DNA of 64,000 nucleotides. Source: Flavobacterium saliperosum (GTDB lineage: Bacteria > Bacteroidota > Bacteroidia > Flavobacteriales > Flavobacteriaceae). The notes below the pieces were generated by a model. It worked only from the letters and a program-made list of their open reading frames with translations. It had not been told where the DNA came from and did no database searches. Both the position numbers and the translations under genes were made by a program. This document shows positions 53,584-62,396 of the stretch, piece by piece; the first letter of the stretch is position 1; each line of letters begins with the position of its first letter. Where the stretch lies: contig NZ_FMTY01000003.1 in the NCBI RefSeq assembly GCF_900100625.1, positions 131,424-195,423 on the forward strand, given 5' to 3'.

Positions 53584-54246
53584 ATGAAAACCATTGCCAT
53601 CATTCCGGCCCGTGGCGGATCGAAACGACTTCCGGGTAAAAACATCCGGCTTTTGGGAGGGATTCCATTAATAGCGCACAGTATCCGTTATGCACAGCAG
53701 TGTCCTTTTATTGATGTGGTTTATGTTTCTACGGATGATGCTGAAATAAAAGCGGTGGCTTTAGCTTACGGTGCCAAAGTTGTGGATCGTCCCGAAACGA
53801 TTTCAGGCGATTTGGAGCCTACAGTTTCGGCTTTAAAACATGTTTTGGAAAATATGGAAGGGGTAACCGATGTTGTATTGCTTCAGGCTACCAATCCGCT
53901 TCGACCGGGTGAATTACTTAATGAAGCCTTCCGGAAATATGAAGAAGGCAATTACGACAGCTTATTTACCGTGACTCGTAACCATCAGAAGTTGGGTAAA
54001 ATAATCGAGGATAAATTCGTGCCTTTTAACTATGAAATAGGGCAGCGCAGTCAGGATTTAGAACCGTTGTATTTTGAAAACGGTTTGTTGTATATCAGTA
54101 AAGCCGAATTAATTTTAAAAGATGTGATAATAAGTGAAAATGCTTGCCCAATGATTGTTAACCACCCTTTTGCGAATGTGGATATCGATACGCAGGAAGA
54201 TTTTGACTATGCGGAGTACTTGTTTAAGAAAGATATAGAGAATTGA
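53584..54246 (+). CDS. neuA: CMP-nonulosonate (acylneuraminate) cytidylyltransferase
   Basis: A protein of 220 residues. The signature A-I-I-P-A-R-G-G-S-K-R-L-P-G-K-N (5-20), Y-V-S-T-D-D-A-E-I, Q-A-T-N-P-L-R and the closing D-I-D-T-Q-E-D-F-D-Y-A-E define the NeuA/LegF/PseF family. It activates a nine-carbon acid sugar with CTP. Sequence alone does not separate neuraminic from legionaminic-type acids, so the symbol marks the family. With the NeuB- and NeuC-like genes downstream it completes the core pathway. Confidence 0.93.
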   Translation: MKTIAIIPARGGSKRLPGKNIRLLGGIPLIAHSIRYAQQCPFIDVVYVSTDDAEIKAVALAYGAKVVDRPETISGDLEPTVSALKHVLENMEGVTDVVLLQATNPLRPGELLNEAFRKYEEGNYDSLFTVTRNHQKLGKIIEDKFVPFNYEIGQRSQDLEPLYFENGLLYISKAELILKDVIISENACPMIVNHPFANVDIDTQEDFDYAEYLFKKDIEN

Positions 54247-54265
54247 ATATAGAGAATAACTGAGG

Positions 54266-54350
54266 TCCTTCGACAGGCTCAGGATGACAGTTAGTCCTTC
54301 GATAGGCTCAGGATGACAATCGACAGGCATGGGATGACAAAAAAATGACA
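54266..54350 (+). repeat. Tandem copies of the CGACAGGCTCAGGATGAC intergenic repeat
   Basis: Two near-perfect 24-26-base units (TCCTTCGACAGGCTC... and TCCTTCGATAGGCTC..., each ending AGGATGACA) are followed by two decayed partial units. Same family as 7549-7632, in the same orientation relative to the genes. Just before it, ATAGAGAAT is directly repeated across the stop of the cytidylyltransferase gene. Confidence 0.8.
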
Positions 54351-54375
54351 GCTAATTAATATTATTATATTTATT

Positions 54376-55416
54376 ATGAATCCATATATAGAAATTGCCG
54401 GAAGAAAAATCGGTCCGGATTATCCGCCTTTAGTGATTGCCGAAATCGGAATTAACCACGAAGGGTCGTTGCAGGTGGCCAAGGAAATGGTAGATGCAGC
54501 CAAACGTGCCGGTGTTGAGGTGGTAAAACATCAAACCCATATTGTGGAAGACGAAATGAGCGGGGCGGCCAAAAAAGTGATTCCGGGCAATGCCGATGTG
54601 TCCATTTATGAAATCATGGAGCGTTGCGCACTGAATGAAACAGAGGAACTTGAATTGAAAAACTATGTGGAAAGCAAAGGAATGATTTTCATTTCCACCC
54701 CTTTTTCCCGTGCGGCTGCCGAACGTTTGAAAAAATTTGACATTCCGGCCTATAAAATCGGTTCGGGAGAATGTAATAATTATCCGTTATTGGAACATAT
54801 TGCCTCTTTCGGAAAGCCGGTTATTTTAAGCACCGGGATGAATACGATAGAAAGCATTCAAAAAGCGGTGGCTATTTTCGATAAACACAATGTTCCTGTG
54901 GCTTTACTGCATACCACAAATTTATACCCAACACCCATTCACCTGGTACGTTTCGGAGCAATGATGGAAATGCACCACGCGTTTCCGGATAAGGTTTTCG
55001 GATTGTCCGATCATACGTTAAATAACAATGCCTGTTTGGGAGCTGTGGCTTTGGGCGCTTCCATATTGGAACGTCATTTTACAGACCACATGAACCGCAC
55101 CGGACCGGACATCGTTTGCAGTATGGATGAACAGGCTACTAGAGAGTTGATTGTAAACAGTGCCGAAATGGCCTTAATGCGCGGCGGAACTAAAAAGCCG
55201 GCCGATGAAGAACAAGTGACCATTGATTTTGCTTTTGCTACGGTTTGTACCATTGCCCCAATTAAAAAAGGGGATATTTTTACCAAAGAAAATATTTGGG
55301 TAAAACGTCCGGGAACCGGAAAAATTTTAGCAGAACATTTCGATAGTTTGTTGGGAAAAACGGCTACCAGAGATATTGAAAACGATGAACAATTGGTTTG
55401 GGAAGACATAAAGTAA
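54376..55416 (+). CDS. neuB: Nonulosonic acid synthase (NeuB/LegI-type)
   Basis: A protein of 346 residues, usual length. TIM-barrel part with [18 protein letters not shown] (K-x-Q-T-H metal and substrate region), S-T-P-F-S and [10 protein letters not shown], then L-S-D-H-T and R-H-F-T-D. The C-terminal ~60 residues are the antifreeze-like SAF domain ([17 protein letters not shown]). It condenses an N-acylated hexosamine with phosphoenolpyruvate. The K-H-Q-T-H variant (K-x-Q in most NeuB) leaves the exact product open. Overlaps the next gene's start by one base. Confidence 0.94.
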   Translation: MNPYIEIAGRKIGPDYPPLVIAEIGINHEGSLQVAKEMVDAAKRAGVEVVKHQTHIVEDEMSGAAKKVIPGNADVSIYEIMERCALNETEELELKNYVESKGMIFISTPFSRAAAERLKKFDIPAYKIGSGECNNYPLLEHIASFGKPVILSTGMNTIESIQKAVAIFDKHNVPVALLHTTNLYPTPIHLVRFGAMMEMHHAFPDKVFGLSDHTLNNNACLGAVALGASILERHFTDHMNRTGPDIVCSMDEQATRELIVNSAEMALMRGGTKKPADEEQVTIDFAFATVCTIAPIKKGDIFTKENIWVKRPGTGKILAEHFDSLLGKTATRDIENDEQLVWEDIK

Positions 55417-56002
55417 TGAAAGATTTCACAGCATTTTTATTAACAAAAGTATATCTGTCCAAGCCGATTGATGAGAAGTATATAGACAATGCATTTGAGT
55501 TGACTTTTAAGGATGTGGTTTATCATTTTCCCGATCTGACACCGGAAGAGATTAAGAACAGGATAATTTCAAATTCCAACGAATTGGCCGTTTTTTTATT
55601 TCGTCTGGGAAGCGAATTGCATCAGAATAATCAGGAAGATTTAAAACCCCAAATACATTGGTTGTTAAGAGAACTGTGTTCTTGTGAGATCTATTTCAAC
55701 AATAAAATTGATGAAGGTTTTTATGTTGTTCACGGACAGGGAACCGTTATCGGAAGCAGAAATGTAATCGGCAAAGGTTTTAAAATTCACCAGGGTTGTA
55801 CCATCGGACATAAAAAAACGGAGGTGGGGAAGGAAATGTAATCGGGGATAACGTAACAATGTACTGTAATTCATCGATTATCGGGGAATTGAATATTGGT
55901 GATGATGTAATAATTGGAGCCCATGTGATGGTTACGAAAGATTGCGATGCCAAGAAAATAATCATATCCACAAATATGCTTAATGAAAAGGAGTTAAGAT
56001 AA
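55416..56002 (+). pseudogene. Serine-acetyltransferase-like hexapeptide transferase, broken by one missing base
   Basis: The first frame (55416-55841) starts in TAATG after neuB. It encodes a helical N-terminus and beta-helix turns up to K-I-H-Q-G-C-T-I-G-H-K-K-T-E-V-G, then runs into a stop. Adding one G to the run at 55826-55829 continues it without break as E-V-G-E-G-N-V-I-G-D-N-V-T-M-Y-C, followed by I-I-G-E-L-N-I-G-D-D-V-I-I-G-A-H-V-M-V-T-K-D-C, to the stop at 56000-56002, directly before neuC. The restored product has 195 residues with the complete family pattern. It would acetylate the nonulosonate or a precursor. The lesion is either a real inactivation or a sequencing error. Confidence 0.85.
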
Positions 56003-57124
56003 ATGAAAAAAATAGTATTTCTAACCGGTACCCGAGCCGATTTCGGTAAAATAAAATCGCTGATACAGATTCTTGAAAGCCATTGCGGTTTTGAGGTATT
56101 TGTGTTTGTAACCGGCATGCATCTGCAAAAGGAGTACGGTTATACTTTGTTGGAGATCGAACGTTGCGGTTTTTCCAATGTGCATACTTTTGAAAATCAT
56201 ACGCACGAAACCACAATGGATTTAACGCTGGCGAAAACCATCGAAGGCTTATCAGCTTATGTGAAAGAGTGTCAGCCGGACATGATCGTAATTCACGGAG
56301 ACAGGGTAGAAGCATTGGCTGGTGCTATAGTAGGTTCGTTGAATAATATTTTAGTGTCCCATATCGAAGGAGGGGAGATTTCCGGGACGATTGATGAATT
56401 GATTCGTCACTCCACCAGTAAAATGAGCCATGTGCATTTCGTTTCCAACCAGCAGGCCAAAAAGCGACTCATCCAGATGGGTGAGTTGTCGGAATCGGTA
56501 TTTACCATTGGTTCCCCTGATGTGGATATCATGTTTTCGGATTCGCTCCCCGATTTGGAAACGGCCAAAAAATACTATGAAATTGCTTTTGAGAACTATG
56601 CCGTGGTGATGTTTCATCCGGTAACCACCGAAGCAAAATACATGCAACAGTATGCCGATGCTTTTGTCGAAGCGCTTTTAGAAGATACTCATAATTATGT
56701 GGTGATTTTTCCCAATAACGATTTGGGAAGCAATACTATTTTAAAAGCTTATGAAAAACTGAGCGGTAATCCCCGTTTTCGTATTTTCCCTTCGTTGCGG
56801 TTTGAATATTTTTTAACCTTGCTTAAAAAAGCACAGTTTATTATAGGGAACAGCAGTGCCGGAATTCGTGAAGCACCCTATTACGGTTTACCGATTATTA
56901 ATATCGGAACCCGTCAGCAAAACCGTGCGCTTCATGCCGACATTATCAATGTGAATTACGACAAAGAGAGCATCAGAAAAGCACTTGGAATTATCGATAC
57001 CCATAAAGTACAGAAAACCGATGGTGATTTTGGTAAAGGAAACAGTGCGCAATTGTTTTTGCAATCGTTGGAAAAAAACGATATTTGGCAATTGAACCAC
57101 CAAAAACAGTTTAGGGATTACTAA
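56003..57124 (+). CDS. neuC: Hydrolysing UDP-sugar 2-epimerase (NeuC/LegG-type)
   Basis: A protein of 373 residues. G-T-R-A-D-F-G-K (9-16) is the NeuC/LegG version of the UDP-GlcNAc 2-epimerase nucleotide loop. Further family blocks are I-H-G-D-R-V-E-A-L-A-G, S-H-I-E-G-G-E-I-S-G-T-I-D-E, R-H-S-T-S-K-M-S-H, H-P-V-T-T-E and G-N-S-S-A-G-I-R-E-A. It releases ManNAc or a diacetamido-trideoxy-mannose from the UDP sugar, the substrate of NeuB. Its 3' end (N-D-I-W-Q-L-N-H-Q-K-Q-F-R-D-Y) recurs as a fragment at 58423-58477. Confidence 0.94.
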   Translation: MKKIVFLTGTRADFGKIKSLIQILESHCGFEVFVFVTGMHLQKEYGYTLLEIERCGFSNVHTFENHTHETTMDLTLAKTIEGLSAYVKECQPDMIVIHGDRVEALAGAIVGSLNNILVSHIEGGEISGTIDELIRHSTSKMSHVHFVSNQQAKKRLIQMGELSESVFTIGSPDVDIMFSDSLPDLETAKKYYEIAFENYAVVMFHPVTTEAKYMQQYADAFVEALLEDTHNYVVIFPNNDLGSNTILKAYEKLSGNPRFRIFPSLRFEYFLTLLKKAQFIIGNSSAGIREAPYYGLPIINIGTRQQNRALHADIINVNYDKESIRKALGIIDTHKVQKTDGDFGKGNSAQLFLQSLEKNDIWQLNHQKQFRDY

Positions 57125-57211
57125 TTTCATAACTTGTAAGCATGTTTTTTTACTTAAAGAAGGATTTTTTATACTTTTAAGAACTGTCATTGCACTATAA
57201 TAGTAATATAA

Positions 57212-58164
57212 ATGGATAAAAATCCGGTTATATCCTTTGTAAGTCCGGTTTACAAAGCCGAAAAGATTCTCGACAAATTGGTTGCTGAGATTGCTGCAAC
57301 AATGTTGGAAATCGGTGTCTCTTTTGAGATTATTCTGGTGGATGACCGGAGTCCGGATACCAGCTGGGCGGTGATGCAACAGATTTCCGAAAGATATCCA
57401 CAGGTGAAAAGTATTCGTCTGAGCCGTAATTTGGTCAGCACCCGGCTATTATGGCGGGACTGGCGCAAGCCAAAGGCGAGTGGGTGGTGGTTATGGATTG
57501 CGACTTGAAGGACCAGCCCAAAGAAGTTGTTAAGTTATATGAAAAAGCGATGGAAGGCTATGATGTGGTTTTAGCCAACCGAATGAACAGACAGGATGGC
57601 TTTTTTAAGAAACTTTCTTCCAGGATGTTCTCCGCTCTTTACAGCTATTTGACCGATACCCAATTCGATTCCTCAGCTGCCAATTTTGGCATTTATAACC
57701 GAAAGGTAATTAGGGAAGTGCTTCAGATGAATGATTATATCAAATCGTTTCCTTTATTTATCCATTGGGTGGGTTTCAACAGTACGATCGTGGCCGTGGA
57801 ACATTCTCAACGCTATTCGGGTGATTCGACCTATACTTTTTCCAAATTAATAAGCCTGGCTTTTAATACCATACTTTCCTTTTCCAACAAACCACTGAAG
57901 CTTTTCGTAAAATTCGGATTGTTGATATCCCTTATTGCTGTACTGTCAGGATTTTACACTTTATACCGGTACAGTGTCGGCGAAATCAAAGTGATGGGCT
58001 ATAGTTCTCTTATTGTGTCGATTTGGTTTTTATCCGGAACGATAATTACAGTTATAGGTGTGGTTGGCATCTATGTAGGGAAGCTATTCGATCAGTCCAA
58101 GAACAGACCTTCTTATATTATTGATACCATTTATGACAAAAAAAAAGCTTGTACAGACGAGTGA
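57212..58164 (+). pseudogene. GT2 glycosyltransferase (DPM1/GtrB/ArnC-like), frameshifted
   Basis: Two overlapping frames together form one protein. The first (57212-57508) reads I-S-F-V-S-P-V-Y-K-A-E, V-D-D-R-S-P-D-T-S and R-L-S-R-N and then turns to nonsense. The second continues with M-A-G-L-A-Q-A-K-G-E-W-V-V-V-M-D-C-D-L-K-D-Q-P (D-x-D). Adding one T to the run at 57430-57432 restores R-N-F-G-Q-H-P-A-I-M-A-G-L, the classical family sequence, and gives 317 residues with two C-terminal membrane helices. The family makes polyprenyl-phosphate sugars or modifies glycans. As sequenced, no full product is made. Confidence 0.9.
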
Positions 58165-58478
58165 AGTTTATGTCTATAATGTAATCTGGAATTTATGAAC
58201 GATTATTTCTGACAAATTGATACAATTTGGAAAAATCATATTGGTAAATTAAGAAATAAAAGTTCTGAAAAATAGAAATGATTTCAAATTACGGTGAATA
58301 ATCTTTATTAAATAATTTCAATTAGAATTGAATAAATGTACTTTCAAACTATTTCAATTAATTCTAACAATTACCAAATATAAATTTTATATCAAATATG
58401 ATTTTCAAACTATTTAGTATTGCTTAAAAAAAGCGATATTTGGCAATTCAAACATCAAAAACAGTTTAGCGATTTATA
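58165..58478 (+). other. AT-rich intergenic region ending in an orphan neuC 3' fragment
   Basis: No gene in about 314 very AT-rich bases. The last 55 bases (58423-58477) encode, in frame with a stop, K-K-S-D-I-W-Q-F-K-H-Q-K-Q-F-S-D-L, a variant of the final residues of the NeuC-like protein. The stop TAA overlaps the ATG of the following MBOAT gene (TAATG). Confidence 0.8.
58423..58477 (+). pseudogene. Remnant of the 3' end of a second neuC allele
   Basis: This fragment is about three-quarters identical at residue level to the last 18 residues of the gene at 56003-57124 and keeps its stop codon, but no upstream coding sequence. It differs at several positions (S/N, F/L, K/N, S/R, L/Y), so it looks like the end of a related allele and not a fresh copy. 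Confidence 0.8.
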
Positions 58479-59927
58479 ATGCTTTTTAATTCCCTACAGT
58501 ATCTGATTTTTTTACCGTTGGTTTTTGCCCTTTATTGGGGAATGAACCACAGATCCCTGAAGCTCCAAAACCTATTGCTTTTGGCGGCCAGTTATTACTT
58601 TTATGCCTGTTGGGACTGGCGCTTTCTGTTTTTACTGGTGTTTTCCACAGGATTGGATTATTATACCGGATTGAAAATGAAGGATGCCCATTCTGTACGA
58701 ATGAAAAAATTCTGGTTTTGGCTGAGTATCGGTATCAATGTCGGATTTCTTGGCATATTTAAATATTACAATTTCTTTGCCGAATCGTTTGCCGAGTTAC
58801 TCTCCGGTTTTGGATTTCAGGCTAATTTATGGACCCTGCAGGTAATCCTTCCGGTAGGAATTTCCTTTTACACGTTTCACGGTTTGTCTTATGTGATTGA
58901 CATCTATAAAAACCGCATCGAACCCGAACGCAATATTGTGGATTATTCCCTTTTTGTGAGTTATTTCCCTTTGTTGGTTGCCGGACCTATCGAAAGAGCC
59001 ACGCATTTGTTGCCACAGATAAAAAAGCGCCGGAATTTTGATTATACTAAGGCAGTTGACGGATTGCGACAAATTTTATGGGGTTTGTTCAAAAAAGTGG
59101 TTATTGCTGATAATTGTGCTAATTACGCCAATGTGATTTTTGAGAACCCTGAAGCACACTCCGGAAGTACTTTGGCGTTAGGAGCCGTATTTTTTGCATT
59201 CCAGATTTACGGTGATTTTAGCGGGTATTCAGATATTGCTTTGGGTACCTCACGACTGTTTGGGATAGAATTATTGAAAAACTTTAATTATCCTTATTTT
59301 TCAAGAGATATTGCCGAGTTTTGGCGTCGTTGGCACATTTCGTTATCCACTTGGTTTAGAGATTATCTTTATATTCCATTAGGAGGAAGTCAAGGGGGAA
59401 CGTTAATGAAAGTGAGAAATACATTCATCATTTTTTTAGTTAGCGGTTTTTGGCATGGCGCGAATTGGACTTTTATTGTGTGGGGACTGTTGAATGCATT
59501 GTTTATCATGCCTTCCATCATTTTAAATACTAACAGAAATAATTTAGATATTGTTGCAAAGGGAAAAAATTTTCCAACAATTAAGGAATTGATTCAAATA
59601 ATCCTAACATTTGGAATTACATGTTTTGCCTGGATATTTTTCAGAGCCAAGGATTTGGATGCTGCTTTTAATTATGTCAAAGGGATTTTTTCAGATACAT
59701 TTTTCAATTTACCTCATTTTGCAGGTAAGTATTATTCATTCGGTACAATGTTTTTTATTTTTTTATTAATTGTAATAGAGTGGCTTGATAGAGAAAATAA
59801 TTATGGTTTGCAGAAATTTTTATCAAAAAAAACTAAAATGGCTAGATGGTTTTTTTATTTATTTTTAATTGTGTTTATATTTATATATTCTGGTCAAGAA
59901 CAATCATTTATTTACTTTCAATTTTAG
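58479..59927 (+). CDS. MBOAT-family O-acyltransferase (AlgI/DltB-like), copy 1
   Basis: A protein of 482 residues with about ten membrane segments. The N-terminus has F-N-S-L-Q-Y-L-I-F-L-P-L-V and the family motif L-L-L-A-A-S-Y-Y-F-Y-A. Mid-protein blocks are V-A-G-P-I-E-R, D-F-S-G-Y-S-D-I-A-L-G and F-W-R-R-W-H-I-S-L-S-x-W. The catalytic-type His is in S-G-F-W-H-G-A-N-W. These enzymes move acyl groups across the membrane onto exported polysaccharides together with an SGNH-like partner, here the next gene. Compared with copy 2, only five residues differ over the first ~180; after that the proteins diverge strongly. Confidence 0.93.
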   Translation: MLFNSLQYLIFLPLVFALYWGMNHRSLKLQNLLLLAASYYFYACWDWRFLFLLVFSTGLDYYTGLKMKDAHSVRMKKFWFWLSIGINVGFLGIFKYYNFFAESFAELLSGFGFQANLWTLQVILPVGISFYTFHGLSYVIDIYKNRIEPERNIVDYSLFVSYFPLLVAGPIERATHLLPQIKKRRNFDYTKAVDGLRQILWGLFKKVVIADNCANYANVIFENPEAHSGSTLALGAVFFAFQIYGDFSGYSDIALGTSRLFGIELLKNFNYPYFSRDIAEFWRRWHISLSTWFRDYLYIPLGGSQGGTLMKVRNTFIIFLVSGFWHGANWTFIVWGLLNALFIMPSIILNTNRNNLDIVAKGKNFPTIKELIQIILTFGITCFAWIFFRAKDLDAAFNYVKGIFSDTFFNLPHFAGKYYSFGTMFFIFLLIVIEWLDRENNYGLQKFLSKKTKMARWFFYLFLIVFIFIYSGQEQSFIYFQF

Positions 59928-59930
59928 TTT

Positions 59931-60887
59931 ATGAGAAAGTTTGTAATTAAGGTGCTTTTCATTTTAATATTGTCGATTATAGCAATACTATTAACTATTT
60001 TCTTATTAAATAAAATTACTTCTGAAAGAGCAAAATTTAAAATTAAAAGTAGTGTTACTGAAAATTTGATTTTAGGTCATTCACAACCAGAATGTGCATA
60101 TAATGATTCACTTATATCTGGTTTTTTAAATCTTTCGAAATCAGCAGAATCTTACTTTTATAATTATATAAAGCTAAGGAAAATATTAGAGCAAAATAAA
60201 GGAGTAAAAAGGGTCTTTATCGAGTTTTCAAACAATCAGATAGAAAAAGGGATGAATAATTGGATATGGGGCGATGAACTCCTTTCAGAGCGTTATTCAC
60301 GTTACGCACCCTTTATGTCGTTTAATGAGCATTTGCTAATTTGTAGTAATAATAGAATCGGATTTTTAAAAAATCAACCCATTATTTCAAAACGAAATTT
60401 TGAGTATATTATTAAAAATGATTATGATTTTACAACCAAAATTGGAGGGTATAATAGATTGTCAAGATGTAAAACAGACTCAATTTTAAAATTTTCAAAC
60501 AAAGCAAACAAAGTAAAAGCTAAGTTTGAATTGTCCAGAACTAATATCGAATATTTGATTAAAATAATAGATTTGTGTGAAAAAAATAAAATAAAGGTAT
60601 TTCTAATAAGAACTCCGATGCATCCAAAAAATGAAATACTTAACAACGAAATATCCTATCAAAAAATTTTAAAAGAAAAATTCAAAGATGTCGATTATCT
60701 TGACTTTATTGACTTTCCTCTTGATAATTCTGAATTTGGAGATTTAGCACATTTAAATTTTAGAGGAGCTGAAAAGTATTCACTTTTTTTTAATAATCTT
60801 ATTAAGGACAGTCTGTTGTTTAAAAATGATAAACAAAAAATGATAAATTCAAAGATTGCTGAGTTTAGACAGAATTTAATAAAGTAA
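59931..60887 (+). CDS. Membrane-anchored SGNH/DltD-like protein paired with MBOAT copy 1
   Basis: A protein of 318 residues with one N-terminal membrane anchor (about 8-28). Then L-I-L-G-H-S-Q-P-E (block I, with His-Ser where most have G-S/D-S) and, near the end, D-L-A-H-L-N-F-R-G-A (the D-x2-H block that supplies the catalytic Asp-His pair). The region between has Y-N-Y-I-K-L-R-K and K-V-F-L-I-R-T-P-M. No closer family recognised. It most likely takes the acyl group from the MBOAT protein and puts it on the glycan in the periplasm. The gene is conspicuously more AT-rich than its neighbours, a sign of separate origin. Confidence 0.72.
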   Translation: MRKFVIKVLFILILSIIAILLTIFLLNKITSERAKFKIKSSVTENLILGHSQPECAYNDSLISGFLNLSKSAESYFYNYIKLRKILEQNKGVKRVFIEFSNNQIEKGMNNWIWGDELLSERYSRYAPFMSFNEHLLICSNNRIGFLKNQPIISKRNFEYIIKNDYDFTTKIGGYNRLSRCKTDSILKFSNKANKVKAKFELSRTNIEYLIKIIDLCEKNKIKVFLIRTPMHPKNEILNNEISYQKILKEKFKDVDYLDFIDFPLDNSEFGDLAHLNFRGAEKYSLFFNNLIKDSLLFKNDKQKMINSKIAEFRQNLIK

Positions 60888-60935
60888 ATTATTGTTTCTG
60901 TAAAATTTTGAAAAATAACATTTGATAACAAAACC

Positions 60936-60959
60936 AATAAAACAGTTTAGCGATTTATA
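60936..60959 (+). repeat. Copied junction sequence upstream of MBOAT copy 2
   Basis: The bases AAAACAGTTTAGCGATTTA, followed by TAATG, match those before MBOAT copy 1 (58457-58480) exactly. They again carry the very end of the neuC fragment (Q-F-S-D-L and stop). The shared sequence continues into both MBOAT genes and starts abruptly here, so it marks a duplication breakpoint. Confidence 0.8.
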
Positions 60960-62396
60960 ATGCTTTTTAATTCCCTGCAATATCTGATTTTTTTACCGTT
61001 GGTATTTGCCATTTATTGGGGAATGAACCACAGATCCCTGAAGCTCCAAAACCTATTGCTTTTGGCGGCCAGTTATTACTTTTATGCCTGTTGGGACTGG
61101 CGCTTTCTGTTTTTATTGGTGTTTTCCACAGGATTGGATTATTATACCGGATTGAAAATGAAGGATGCCCCTTCTGTACGAATGAAGAAATTCTGGTTTT
61201 GGCTCAGTATCGGTATCAATGTCGGATTTCTCGGCATATTTAAATATTACAATTTCTTTGCCGAATCGTTTGCCGATTTACTATCCAATTTTGGTTTCCA
61301 GGCGAATTTCTGGACATTACAGGTTATTCTCCCCGTAGGGATTTCTTTTTATACCTTTCACGGTTTATCCTATGTAATTGATATTTATAAAAACCGTATC
61401 GAACCGGAACGCAATATTGTGGATTACTCCCTTTTTGTGAGTTACTTTCCTTTGTTGGTTGCCGGACCTATCGAAAGAGCCACGCATTTGTTGCCGCAAA
61501 TTAAGAAGAAAAGAATTTTTAACAGTGATAAGGCTATTGACGGTCTGCATCAGATTATCTGGGGATTATTCAAGAAAATTGTAATTGCGGATAGTTGTGC
61601 GACTTATGCAAATCAGATTTTTGATAATTACGAGAATGCCAATTCATTAACCTTGTTGCTTGGTGCACTGTATTTTACATTCCAGATTTACGGAGATTTT
61701 AGTGGCTATTCCGATATTGCTTTGGGGACTTCCAAATTATTCGGAATCGATTTGCTTCGGAATTTTAATTATCCTTATTTTTCAAGGGATATTGCCGAAT
61801 TTTGGCGAAGGTGGCATATATCACTATCCTCGTGGTTTAAGGATTATCTTTATATCCCGCTCGGAGGCAGTCAGGGAGGGACGTTGATGAAAGTACGAAA
61901 TACTTTTATCATTTTTTTGGTGAGCGGTTTTTGGCATGGCGCCAATTGGACTTTTATTGTTTGGGGATTGCTTAATGCCGTTTATTTCATGCCGTTATTG
62001 TTATCGAACACAAACCGATACCATATTGATATCGTTGCAAAAGGGAAAAAATGGCCTACTGTTAAAGAATTTTTTAGTATGTCGCTGACATTTTGCCTAG
62101 CCATGTTTGCCTGGATTTTTTTCAGAGCCGAAACCGTTGCGATGGCGATTCAATATATAAAAAATATTTTTCTGTTTAACTTCAAAGGAGGGGTAGCTTA
62201 TTTATCGATTGATCGTTATTCCATTGAATTGGTAGGACTGTTGGGTATATTTATTGTTTTCGAATGGGTATCCCGTGAAAAAGAGCATCCTTTTTTCGGT
62301 AGGTTTCTTTATATTCGATTAGTATTGGTACTTTTGGGATTATTATTGTTTGGTGCATTTACAAATGCTGCGGATTTTATCTATTTTCAGTTTTAA
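60960..62396 (+). CDS. MBOAT-family O-acyltransferase (AlgI/DltB-like), copy 2
   Basis: A protein of 478 residues. Same family blocks as copy 1: L-L-L-A-A-S-Y-Y-F-Y-A, V-A-G-P-I-E-R, D-F-S-G-Y-S-D-I-A-L-G, F-W-R-R-W-H-I-S-L-S-S-W and F-W-H-G-A-N-W. The start overlaps the neuC remnant's stop (TAATG), as in copy 1. Its stop overlaps the ATG of the following SGNH-like gene. The C-terminal ~150 residues differ widely from copy 1, so substrate or partner choice may differ, each MBOAT being matched to its own SGNH protein. Confidence 0.93.
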   Translation: MLFNSLQYLIFLPLVFAIYWGMNHRSLKLQNLLLLAASYYFYACWDWRFLFLLVFSTGLDYYTGLKMKDAPSVRMKKFWFWLSIGINVGFLGIFKYYNFFAESFADLLSNFGFQANFWTLQVILPVGISFYTFHGLSYVIDIYKNRIEPERNIVDYSLFVSYFPLLVAGPIERATHLLPQIKKKRIFNSDKAIDGLHQIIWGLFKKIVIADSCATYANQIFDNYENANSLTLLLGALYFTFQIYGDFSGYSDIALGTSKLFGIDLLRNFNYPYFSRDIAEFWRRWHISLSSWFKDYLYIPLGGSQGGTLMKVRNTFIIFLVSGFWHGANWTFIVWGLLNAVYFMPLLLSNTNRYHIDIVAKGKKWPTVKEFFSMSLTFCLAMFAWIFFRAETVAMAIQYIKNIFLFNFKGGVAYLSIDRYSIELVGLLGIFIVFEWVSREKEHPFFGRFLYIRLVLVLLGLLLFGAFTNAADFIYFQF

